64,000 bases of DNA, taken from Rhizobiales bacterium GAS188. GTDB lineage: Bacteria; Pseudomonadota; Alphaproteobacteria; Rhizobiales; Beijerinckiaceae. Position numbers and translations under genes: made by a program. The stretch spans positions 1 to 64,000 of the forward strand of contig FNSS01000001.1 of assembly GCA_900104855.1 (NCBI GenBank), in the 5' to 3' direction. Below the pieces are notes generated by a model. The model saw only the letters and a list, made by a program, of their open reading frames with translations, was not told the DNA's origin and did not search any database. Shown piece by piece: positions 57,322-64,000 of the stretch. The stretch's first letter is position 1. Every line of letters starts with the position of its first letter.

Positions 57322-58263
57322 TCAGGCATTCGCCGTGAGGGCATTGGCGAGGAGGCCCGCGAACAGGATCAGCCCGGCCGGCCAGTTCGAGCGGAACAGC
57401 ATCAGCGCCTTCTTCGGATCGTCGATGTCGATCGACGCCGTCTGCCAGGCGAGATGCGCGGCAAAGCCGGCACAGCCCAGATAACCGAATAGATTGCCGC
57501 CGACGAGCACGAGCGACAGGGTCACCAGCAGCACCGCCAGCGCCTGGAAGGACCCGACCGCGAGGCGCGTGCGTCCGCCGAAGAGCCGCGCCGTCGAGCG
57601 CACGCCCACGATGGAATCGTCGCGCAGATCCTGCAGCGCGTAGATGGTGTCATAGGCGATGGTCCAGGCGATCGCCCCGCCATAGAGAAGCAGCGGCGGC
57701 AGATCGAGGCTGCCGAACAGCGCCGCCCATCCCATCAACGCGCCCCAGGCGAAAGCGAGGCCGAGCACCGCCTGCGGCCAGAAGGTGATGCGCTTCATCA
57801 AGGGATAAACCGCCACTACCGCGAGCGAAGCGAGACCCAGCGCAATGGCGAAGCCGTTGAAGGCACAGAGCACGCCCGCGCCGATCAGCGCCTGCAAGGC
57901 CATGAACAGGAAGGCCGCGCGCACACTCACCTCGCGGGCCGGCAAGGGCCGCGCGCGGGTTCGCTCGACCTTGGCATCGATGTCGCGGTCGAGAATGTCG
58001 TTCCAGGTCGAGCCGGCGCCGCGCATGGCGACAGCCCCGATCAGGAAAAGCACGATATGGAACGGGTTCGGCCAGGGCTTCTCGGCCGCGATGGCGGCGA
58101 GCGCCGCCGACCACCAGCAAGGCGCGAGCAACAGCTGCCAACCGATCGGGCGGTCGAGCCGGGCGAGCCGCACATAGGGGCGCGCCCAATCGGGGGCGAA
58201 CCGGCCCGCGAGCGTTCCGGGCGCTGTGTCCAGAAGACGGGCGGCAGCGCCCGTCATGCTCAC
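57322..58263 (-). CDS. ubiA: 4-Hydroxybenzoate polyprenyltransferase
   Basis: Membrane prenyltransferase that attaches the polyprenyl tail to 4-hydroxybenzoate in ubiquinone synthesis, 313 aa with ~8-9 membrane spans. The two Asp-rich prenyl-diphosphate sites are NDILDRDID and QDLRDD. The GTG at 58263 overlaps the upstream gene's stop by 4 bases; an ATG at 58257 is also possible. Confidence 0.95.
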   Translation of the reverse strand: MSMTGAAARLLDTAPGTLAGRFAPDWARPYVRLARLDRPIGWQLLLAPCWWSAALAAIAAEKPWPNPFHIVLFLIGAVAMRGAGSTWNDILDRDIDAKVERTRARPLPAREVSVRAAFLFMALQALIGAGVLCAFNGFAIALGLASLAVVAVYPLMKRITFWPQAVLGLAFAWGALMGWAALFGSLDLPPLLLYGGAIAWTIAYDTIYALQDLRDDSIVGVRSTARLFGGRTRLAVGSFQALAVLLVTLSLVLVGGNLFGYLGCAGFAAHLAWQTASIDIDDPKKALMLFRSNWPAGLILFAGLLANALTANA

Positions 58264-58754
58264 AGGGCGCTCGGAGGAATCTTGACCGGCGAGGCCAGAG
58301 GATCGCTATGCATATCGACGCTGAAGGAGTCGCTCTGCCGGTTTTTCGCGGCCTGCTCGGCCTGATGCTTCAATTTGCCGAATTCGGCCGCGACATTGCA
58401 GGCCTTGGCCCGGATCGAGCCGACCTGCTTCGCCTCGGCCTCGAGGCCCGTGATCTGATTGTCCTCGATCGCGCACCAATCCTTGTTGGACTTCGCCCAG
58501 GCAAGGACGCGTGCATTGGCGCTGCTGAGATTACCGAACAGCGTGCAGGCGATGATCGGATCGGTGTGCTTCTTCGGCAAGGCCTGGATCCTCTGGATCC
58601 AGGTGATGCGCGCCTTGAACAACTCGATGCCTGGTTTGCACTCCGCCGACACTTGCTGCGCCGACGCCAAAGCGGGCACCAGGGTGATCGCGGCAAGCAG
58701 GGTCGCGCCGGCGAAAGCCAGGCGAGGTCGTGAAAATCTGTTCAAGGCAAACAT
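58260..58754 (-). CDS. Secreted protein of unknown function upstream of ubiA
   Basis: 164 aa. The signal peptide LAFAGATLLAAITLVPALASA is followed by a helical mature part with four Cys (AECKPG, IACTLF, DWCAIE, KACNVA), probably two disulfides. GGGGAGGA lies 6 bases before the ATG at 58754. It is coupled to ubiA. I do not recognise the family. Confidence 0.75.
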   Translation of the reverse strand: MFALNRFSRPRLAFAGATLLAAITLVPALASAQQVSAECKPGIELFKARITWIQRIQALPKKHTDPIIACTLFGNLSSANARVLAWAKSNKDWCAIEDNQITGLEAEAKQVGSIRAKACNVAAEFGKLKHQAEQAAKNRQSDSFSVDMHSDPLASPVKIPPSAL

Positions 58755-58992
58755 GGGAGTCCTCCCCAAATCGGAGCGGTCAATAGCGGCGGCGGCGACG
58801 GAGCGCAACCTCGAGCCTGACTCGACTGCCATCGCAAGCCGGAAATCGCAGAGAAAAACGGCACATTTAAGGGCATGAGCGAAAATCTCGAACGCTTTTC
58901 GGGATAGGCGGATCGCCTTCCATGTTAGGGCTTGAGCGGCAAAAACAGGCTGGATATGGCGTCGGGCCGGAGTTCAGCAGCCAGGATCGACG

Positions 58993-59733
58993 ATGAAAGA
59001 GCAGGATTTCGGCGCTTGCCGGTTATTCGTCGAGGCCGATCTCGGCATTGGGAGACGCGTCGAGCTGTCGCGCGAGCAGGCGCATTATCTGCGCCATGTG
59101 CTGCGCTTGGCCGAAGGGGCGACGCTGCGCGCCTTCAATGGCCGCGACGGGGAGTGGCGCGTAAGCCTCATCGGCGATGGGCGGCGCGGAGCTATGCTCG
59201 AGCCGCTGGAGCCGGCGCGCCCGCAAACGCCTCCGGGCGACCTCGACCTGCTGTTTGCGCCGCTCAAGCATGCCCGCCTCGACTATATGGTGCAAAAGGC
59301 GGTTGAAATGGGCGCTTCGCGCCTTGCGCCGGTGATCACGCGTCACACCCAGGTTGCAAGGGTCAATCTCGAGCGCATGCGCGCCAATGCGATCGAGGCC
59401 GCCGAGCAATGCGGCATCCTCTCCCTGCCGGAGATCACAGCGCCTGCACCGCTCGCCGAGGCGGTGGCCGCCCTCGAAACCGGCAGATGGCTGATATTCT
59501 GCGACGAGGCGGCCGAGCAACGCGACCCCGTGACGTGCCTGCGCGGCGTCGATCGCGGCCCGGCGGCGGTGCTCATCGGCCCAGAAGGCGGCTTCGCGGA
59601 AGAGGAACGTCGCCTGCTGCTCGCAAGGCCGAGGACGCTGCGCCTGTCGCTCGGGCCCCGCATCATGCGGGCCGATACGGCGGCGGTCGCGGCGCTCGCC
59701 ATCGTGCAGGCCTCTCTCGGCGATTGGGCCTAG
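58993..59733 (+). CDS. rsmE: 16S rRNA (uracil(1498)-N3)-methyltransferase
   Basis: SPOUT-fold methyltransferase acting on 30S subunits, 246 aa. N-terminal PUA-like part (HYLRHVLRL), then KAVEMGASRLAPVITRHTQ and the SAM-binding knot LIGPEGGFAEEE with LGPRIMRADTAA at the C-terminus. Transcribed away from the ubiA operon; the shared divergent region is about 240 bases. Confidence 0.96.
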   Translation: MKEQDFGACRLFVEADLGIGRRVELSREQAHYLRHVLRLAEGATLRAFNGRDGEWRVSLIGDGRRGAMLEPLEPARPQTPPGDLDLLFAPLKHARLDYMVQKAVEMGASRLAPVITRHTQVARVNLERMRANAIEAAEQCGILSLPEITAPAPLAEAVAALETGRWLIFCDEAAEQRDPVTCLRGVDRGPAAVLIGPEGGFAEEERRLLLARPRTLRLSLGPRIMRADTAAVAALAIVQASLGDWA

Positions 59734-59741
59734 TGCAAGAT

Positions 59742-59982
59742 GATTTTGGGTCCGATCAATCGGGACGCGCCTATCCCTCCCCCGTGAAGCGGAGCGAGCG
59801 GGGGAGAGCGACCCCCGGCATCTTACTGATGCGCTCGGGTGCCAGGATTGGGGAGCCGGGGGGAGCGGACGGGTGGGGGACCTCTCCGGATACCGACCCC
59901 ACCCGGCTCGCTGCGCCGAGTCTTTCAGTTCAAGACTTGCCACCCTCCCCTGCTCCGCATTGCTCCGCATGGGAGGGATAGT
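59742..59982. repeat. Dispersed intergenic repeat, family R2, copy 2
   Basis: Nearly the same sequence as 39575-39776 (ttttgggtccgatcaatcgg, catcttactgatgcgctcgg, ggagccggggggagcgg, ccctcccctgctccgcat) with an extra ~40-base insert near 59915 and a duplicated tgctccgcat. It fills much of the rsmE-gshA gap; the remaining ~250 bases before gshA hold its promoter. Confidence 0.85.
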
Positions 59983-60233
59983 CGCGTCTCGACCAGCCGC
60001 ACCTCAAATCATCACGCCTGAGCGAAGGCTTTTCCATTACGGCGCATGCATATTCCGCCCATTCGTATATGCGGCGACATTGCGGCAGCGCCTGGCAGCA
60101 CATATGTAGATTTTTCTCCCGCCCCGCGCGGGCGATCGCATCGGCGCCAGCCGGTCGACACCCTGTTGAGTTCACCGGCCCATTTTTGTTTCACTGGCCC
60201 CATTTTGTCTCATTGGAAGAAGGAGCTGTCGGC

Positions 60234-61604
60234 ATGGCGCGCGACGTCTCGGACACGACGCCGATCGAAAGCAGCGACCAGCTCGTCGCCTGGATCGAGG
60301 CTGGCTGCAAGCCGAAATCAGTTTACCGGATCGGCACCGAGCACGAGAAATTCCCCTTCTACCGCGCCGACCGCGCCCCCGTGCCCTATCAGGGCGAGCG
60401 CGGCATCGGCGCTCTGCTTGGCGGCATGCAGCACAGCCTCGGCTGGGACCCGATCATGGACGGGGAGCACCTGATCGGCCTCGCCGATGGAGCAGGCCTC
60501 GGCGCGATCTCGCTCGAGCCCGGCGGCCAGTTCGAATTGTCCGGGGCGCCGCTCGCCACGATCCACGAGACCGAGCTCGAGCTCAAGGACCATCTCGACC
60601 GGCTGCATGCGGTCGCGGCGCCCCTCGATATCGGTTTCCTCGGGCTCGGCCATTCGCCGTGCTGGACGCGCGAACAGACGCCCGTGATGCCCAAGCGCCG
60701 CTACGACATCATGCGCCGATATATGCCCAAGGTCGGCTCGCGCGGTCTCGACATGATGCTGCGCACATCCACGGTCCAGGTCAATCTCGACTTCTCCTCC
60801 GAAGCCGACATGGTCAAGAAGCTGCGGGTCTCGCTCGCCCTGCAGCCGGTCGCTGCGGCGCTCTTCGCCAATTCGCCGTTCTCGGAAGGAAAAGCGAACG
60901 GCTTCCTGTCGGTGCGCTCGGAGGTCTGGCGCGACACCGACAATCAGCGCTCCGGCATGATCCCCTTCGCCTTCGAGGATGGGATGGGTTTTGCGCGCTA
61001 TGTTGATTACGCGCTCGACGTGCCGCTCTATTTCGTCAAGCGCGGCGACACCTATCACGACGTCGCGGGTCAATCCTTCCGCGACCTTTTGGCGGGCAAG
61101 CTCTCAGCCTTGCCGGGCGAGCGCGCCACCATGTCGGATTGGGTCAACCATCTGGGCACCATATTCCCGGAGGTGCGCCTCAAACGCTATCTCGAGATGC
61201 GCGGCGCCGATTGCGGCTCGCCAGCCCATATCCTGGCGCTATCGGCCTTCTGGGTGGGTGTCCTTTATGAGGAATCCAGCCTCGATGCCGCCTTCGAGCT
61301 CGTGAAGGACTGGACGAAGGAGGAGCGCCAAGCCTTGCGCGACGGCGTGCCGAAGCTCGCTCTCGCGACACCGTTCCGCGGCCGGACCGTCAATGACCTC
61401 GCCCGCGAGGCTCTTGCCCTGTCACGTGCCGGCCTGAAGCAACGCGCCCGCCATGACCGCCACAGCTTCGACGAAACACGCTATCTCGCTCCGCTCGAAT
61501 CCTATGTCGAGGACAAACTGACCTCCGCCGAGCGCTGGCTCGCTGCCTATCGGGGCGAATGGCATGAGCGCATCGAGCCGATCTTCACGGCAGCGCAGAT
61601 TTAG
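60234..61604 (+). CDS. gshA: Glutamate-cysteine ligase (alphaproteobacterial/plant type)
   Basis: First step of glutathione synthesis, ATP-dependent, 456 aa. GTEHEKFPFYR, LEPGGQFELSG, GLGHSPCWTRE, MPKRRYDIMRRYMP, MLRTSTVQVNLDF and the C-terminal ARHDRHSFDE region are characteristic of this class, which is unrelated in length to the enterobacterial GshA. The ATG at 60234 has AAGGAG 8 bases upstream. Confidence 0.96.
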   Translation: MARDVSDTTPIESSDQLVAWIEAGCKPKSVYRIGTEHEKFPFYRADRAPVPYQGERGIGALLGGMQHSLGWDPIMDGEHLIGLADGAGLGAISLEPGGQFELSGAPLATIHETELELKDHLDRLHAVAAPLDIGFLGLGHSPCWTREQTPVMPKRRYDIMRRYMPKVGSRGLDMMLRTSTVQVNLDFSSEADMVKKLRVSLALQPVAAALFANSPFSEGKANGFLSVRSEVWRDTDNQRSGMIPFAFEDGMGFARYVDYALDVPLYFVKRGDTYHDVAGQSFRDLLAGKLSALPGERATMSDWVNHLGTIFPEVRLKRYLEMRGADCGSPAHILALSAFWVGVLYEESSLDAAFELVKDWTKEERQALRDGVPKLALATPFRGRTVNDLAREALALSRAGLKQRARHDRHSFDETRYLAPLESYVEDKLTSAERWLAAYRGEWHERIEPIFTAAQI

Positions 61605-61607
61605 CTT

Positions 61608-61755
61608 CCCTTCCTTCTCCCGCTCTTGGGCGGGAGAAGGTGCCGAGCTCTTGCGAGGCGGATGAGGGGCGCCGGTGAAGCGCTCAACCGTCCCTCATCC
61701 GCCTCGGCTTCGCCTCGGCACCTTCTCCCGCCTCAAGTGGCGGGAGAAGGGAAGC
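61608..61755. repeat. R3-type palindromes, single unit
   Basis: Two hairpins, ccttctcccgctcttgggcg/ggagaagg and ccttctcccgcctcaagtgg/cgggagaagg, linked by a cctcatccgcctc segment, match the unit of the 114-bp array at 41285-41775. They sit between the convergent gshA and DUF937 genes. Confidence 0.88.
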
Positions 61756-61773
61756 GCACGAATGGTCTGCCCC

Positions 61774-62532
61774 TCAGCGCCCAAGCCCCTTCGTATAGGC
61801 GTTGAAAATGTCCTGCAGCGCCGAGGCATGGGCGCTCTGGACCTGGGTGCCGGAGTTGAACATGCCGGTCAGGACGTCGAGGCCGGCCTTCATCGCCGGG
61901 TTCATGTCGGGCATCGCACCCGGTTGCGCCCCCGGCTGAGCCGGCGCGGCACCGGCCGGCTGCTGCGCCGCGCCGGCATGCATCATGTTGCCCATGACGC
62001 TGCTGAGGATGTTGCCGAGGAGGCCGCCGGCCGGCTGGCCCGGCATCTGCGCTCCCGCGGCGCCGCCCATCGCTCCGGAGGCAAGCTGCCCGAGGAGCCC
62101 GCCGAGCCCCTGATTCGTCACCGATTTGAACATGCCGCTCATGAGCATGCTGGCGATGACCGGCATCATGGCCATCAGGATGCCGGAATTGACTCCGCTC
62201 GCCTTGGCGGCCTGCTGGGCGATCGCCGAGGTCGCCTGGCCCTGCCCGAAGATCTGGCCGAGCACATTGCTGCCGGCGCTCATCGTCTGCTGGTTGAGAT
62301 GGGAGTTCGGATCGTCGAAGGTCGTGGCATGCTGCCCGCCCATCATGGCGCCGATGATCTGCGACAGCGAGCCCATATTCTGGGCGTTGTTCTGCAAGCC
62401 GACCTGGAAGGCGGGCAACAGGGCGTTGATCGCCGCCTGCGCCTGATCGGGCGGCAGGCCGAATTGCCTGGCGAGGTTGGAGACGGCCTGCCCGCCTTGG
62501 GCCGACTGCATGATTTCGGACAGGTTGAACAT
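61774..62532 (-). CDS. DUF937 protein
   Basis: 252 aa. LSEIMQSAQGGQAVSNLARQFGL and AQAAINALLPAFQVGLQNN match the start of DUF937. The centre and C-terminus are Gly/Ala/Met/Gln-rich, with membrane-like low complexity (GILMAMMPVIASMLMSGMF). The start at 62532 (MFNLSEI) is the first Met before the domain. Function unknown. Confidence 0.85.
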   Translation of the reverse strand: MFNLSEIMQSAQGGQAVSNLARQFGLPPDQAQAAINALLPAFQVGLQNNAQNMGSLSQIIGAMMGGQHATTFDDPNSHLNQQTMSAGSNVLGQIFGQGQATSAIAQQAAKASGVNSGILMAMMPVIASMLMSGMFKSVTNQGLGGLLGQLASGAMGGAAGAQMPGQPAGGLLGNILSSVMGNMMHAGAAQQPAGAAPAQPGAQPGAMPDMNPAMKAGLDVLTGMFNSGTQVQSAHASALQDIFNAYTKGLGR

Positions 62533-62644
62533 GACGCGCTCCTCGATCCTGCGCCGGCTGAGCGTCGGCTCGCCGAGCTTAGCCAAGACTTGCTGAGCTT
62601 AGCCGAGCTTGGAATGAGCGCAAGGCGTGACGCAGGGATGACGC

Positions 62645-63151
62645 TCAATCGAGCGGGATGCGCGTCTCGTATTTGACGCGCGACAGGCTGAAGCTCGTAC
62701 GGAAGCGCTTGATGTTGTGCTCATTGGCGAGAACGCGCCGCGCGAAGGCGTTATAGGCCTCCATGTCACGGCAGAGCACCGTCAGCAGATAGTCGATCTC
62801 GCCCGAAACGAAATAGCATTGCTGCACGGCGGATTCGGCGGCGATCTTGCGCTCGAAGGCGGCGAGCACATCCTCGCGCTGACGGTCGAGCTCGACTCCG
62901 ACGAAGGCGACGATCGACTGCCCGACGCTGTCGGGATCGAGCACCGCCACGTCCTTGACGATGATCTTCTCGGCCCGCAGGCGGCGGACGCGCTTGAGGC
63001 AGGCAGGCGGCGAGAGGCCGACCTTGTCGGCGAGCGCGATATTGGTGACCTGGTTGTCCTTCTGGAGCAGGTCGAGAAGGCGCCGGTCGATCGCATCGAG
63101 TGGCGTCGCCGAGGGGCGCGGAGAGCGACTGGAGCGAGTCATTGTTTTCAT
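62645..63151 (-). CDS. Lrp/AsnC-family transcriptional regulator
   Basis: 168 aa. N-terminal HTH (LDAIDRRLLDLLQKDNQ, then ALADKVGLSPPACLKRVRRL) and a C-terminal RAM ligand-binding domain (VFVGVELDR-like segment VAFVGVELDR, then YFVSGEIDYLLTVLCRDMEAY). Acts as a dimer/octamer that senses amino acids. The start at 63151 (MKTMTRS) follows TTGGAG. It is divergent from the SHMT-like gene across ~130 bases, which suggests local control. Confidence 0.92.
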   Translation of the reverse strand: MKTMTRSSRSPRPSATPLDAIDRRLLDLLQKDNQVTNIALADKVGLSPPACLKRVRRLRAEKIIVKDVAVLDPDSVGQSIVAFVGVELDRQREDVLAAFERKIAAESAVQQCYFVSGEIDYLLTVLCRDMEAYNAFARRVLANEHNIKRFRTSFSLSRVKYETRIPLD

Positions 63152-63281
63152 TTGTTTCTCCAAATGAGGTCACTGAGGCAATCAAACGAAACGAATGGGC
63201 GGTCAATAAGAAATTTCAAGCGCCCGATCCTGCGCTACAGTGGCCGCCATCGCCAATAGAGATCGATGATCGGAGAGATCG

Positions 63282-64000
63282 ATGAACCGGCCCGAACGTC
63301 CCAACCGCTTCGAGATGCATGATGCCGATGTGCTGGCGACGGCGCGCGCCGTCATCGAGGCTTGCGCCGATGCGCGCGAGATGGGCGAGAAAGTGAAGGA
63401 GGCCGTCGGCCGCAACGCGGCCTGGCGCGGCGAGGACTGCATCAACCTCTTGGCGCCCGAAGCTCCGACCAGCCCCTCGGTCCGCGCCTTGCTCGCGGCC
63501 GAGATCGGCACCCGCGCAGCGGAGGGCCATATCGGCGCCGTCAATCGCTGGTTCGCCGGAACGCGCCATATCGACGAGGTCGAGGCGCTCTGCGTCGAGC
63601 TGCTGAAGCGGCATTTCCGCTGCAATTACGCCGATCACCGGATGTGCGCCTCGATGATCGGCAATGCCGTCGTCTATACGGCGCTGAGCCAGCCGGGCGA
63701 GGTGATCATGTCGGCCGCCCAGCCCGTCGGCGGCCATTCCTCGAACCGGCTCGACGGCCCGGCCGGCGCCATGGGGCGCAGAATCGTCGACATCCCCTTC
63801 GATCCGCAGGAGCTCGTCGTCGATATCGAGCTGTTCCGCAAGACGGCGCCCTTGGTGCAGCCCCGCCTCGTGGCTCTCGGCCTGTCGATGACCCTGTTTC
63901 CCCAGCCCGTCGCCGCCATGAAGGCCGTCATCGCCGAATGGGGCGGCAAGCTCTTCTTCGACGCCGCCCATCAGCTCGGCCTGATCGGCGGACGGCAGTT
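63282..64000 (+). CDS. SHMT-like PLP-dependent enzyme (3' end outside window)
   Basis: Fold type I PLP enzyme related to serine hydroxymethyltransferase; only the first ~239 residues are visible. NLLAPEAPTSPSVRALLAAE, EVIMSAAQPVGGHSSNR, then KLFFDAAHQLGLIGG match the SHMT substrate, His and PLP-Asp regions, but with changes from classical GlyA (QPVGGHSS in place of the common LxxGGHLTHG). The sequence is therefore probably a paralog acting on a related amino acid. GGAGAG lies 8 bases before the ATG at 63282. Confidence 0.82.
   Translation, partial: MNRPERPNRFEMHDADVLATARAVIEACADAREMGEKVKEAVGRNAAWRGEDCINLLAPEAPTSPSVRALLAAEIGTRAAEGHIGAVNRWFAGTRHIDEVEALCVELLKRHFRCNYADHRMCASMIGNAVVYTALSQPGEVIMSAAQPVGGHSSNRLDGPAGAMGRRIVDIPFDPQELVVDIELFRKTAPLVQPRLVALGLSMTLFPQPVAAMKAVIAEWGGKLFFDAAHQLGLIGGRQ

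Overview
The window is GC-rich DNA from an alphaproteobacterium, most likely a member of the Hyphomicrobiales (Rhizobiales). The evidence is two Porin_2-type outer-membrane proteins, a lipid A/Kdo block with a DUF4170 gene, a plant/alphaproteobacterial-type glutamate-cysteine ligase, DUF6101, DUF2867 and MAPEG proteins, and several families of intergenic palindromes. No genus can be named from the sequence alone.

Region 1 (1-16957) is accessory. It holds the 3' 15.3 kb of a nonribosomal peptide synthetase whose 5' end lies outside the window. Its core (403-14477) is built from almost identical repeated modules: (C)-A-T-E / C-A-T / C-A-T-E / C-A-T-TE. All four A domains carry the same aromatic-like specificity code (read here as DASAIAAVCK), so the product should contain a run of four identical residues with alternating D and L configuration. 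Module 2 has lost (or never gained) an E domain by an exact in-frame 1416-bp difference. A low-GC PAPS-dependent sulfotransferase gene converges on the synthetase gene. The block ends at the 3' end of a tRNA-Ser(GCU) gene, a classic integration site.

Region 2 (17198-32840) is mostly chromosomal housekeeping and metabolism: a Sel1-type protein, a metallophosphoesterase, a MarR regulator, a Tat-exported Ntn-type amidase, an acyl-CoA ligase, a DUF1499 protein, an MBL-fold hydrolase divergent from bioY, then a co-directional run of PfkB kinase, amidase, pdxH, SDR, NUDIX, TIGR02301 protein, SleB-type cell-wall hydrolase and a repeat-rich secreted protein.

Region 3 (32846-35419) is a small IS5-family composite. 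A decayed complete IS and a second right-end fragment in the same orientation bracket two lower-GC cargo genes (DUF2867 and lipocalin-like), with TGA at both outer borders.

Region 4 (35522-51308) holds acuI-like, lytic transglycosylase, mntH, dapA-smpB, an alpha/beta hydrolase and a duplicated porin pair with matching promoters and terminators. A small hypothetical gene and an XRE regulator sit between the porins. The gaps are filled with palindromic and tandem repeats, including a 114-bp array and a heptamer-based inverted repeat.

Region 5 (51339-64000) carries the lipid A/Kdo cluster (MAPEG, cysQ-like, DUF4170, DUF374 acyltransferase, waaA, lpxK), DUF6101, a DUF559 gene broken by a single TAG codon, ubiA, rsmE, gshA, a DUF937 protein, and an Lrp/AsnC regulator divergent from an SHMT-like PLP enzyme that runs off the window.
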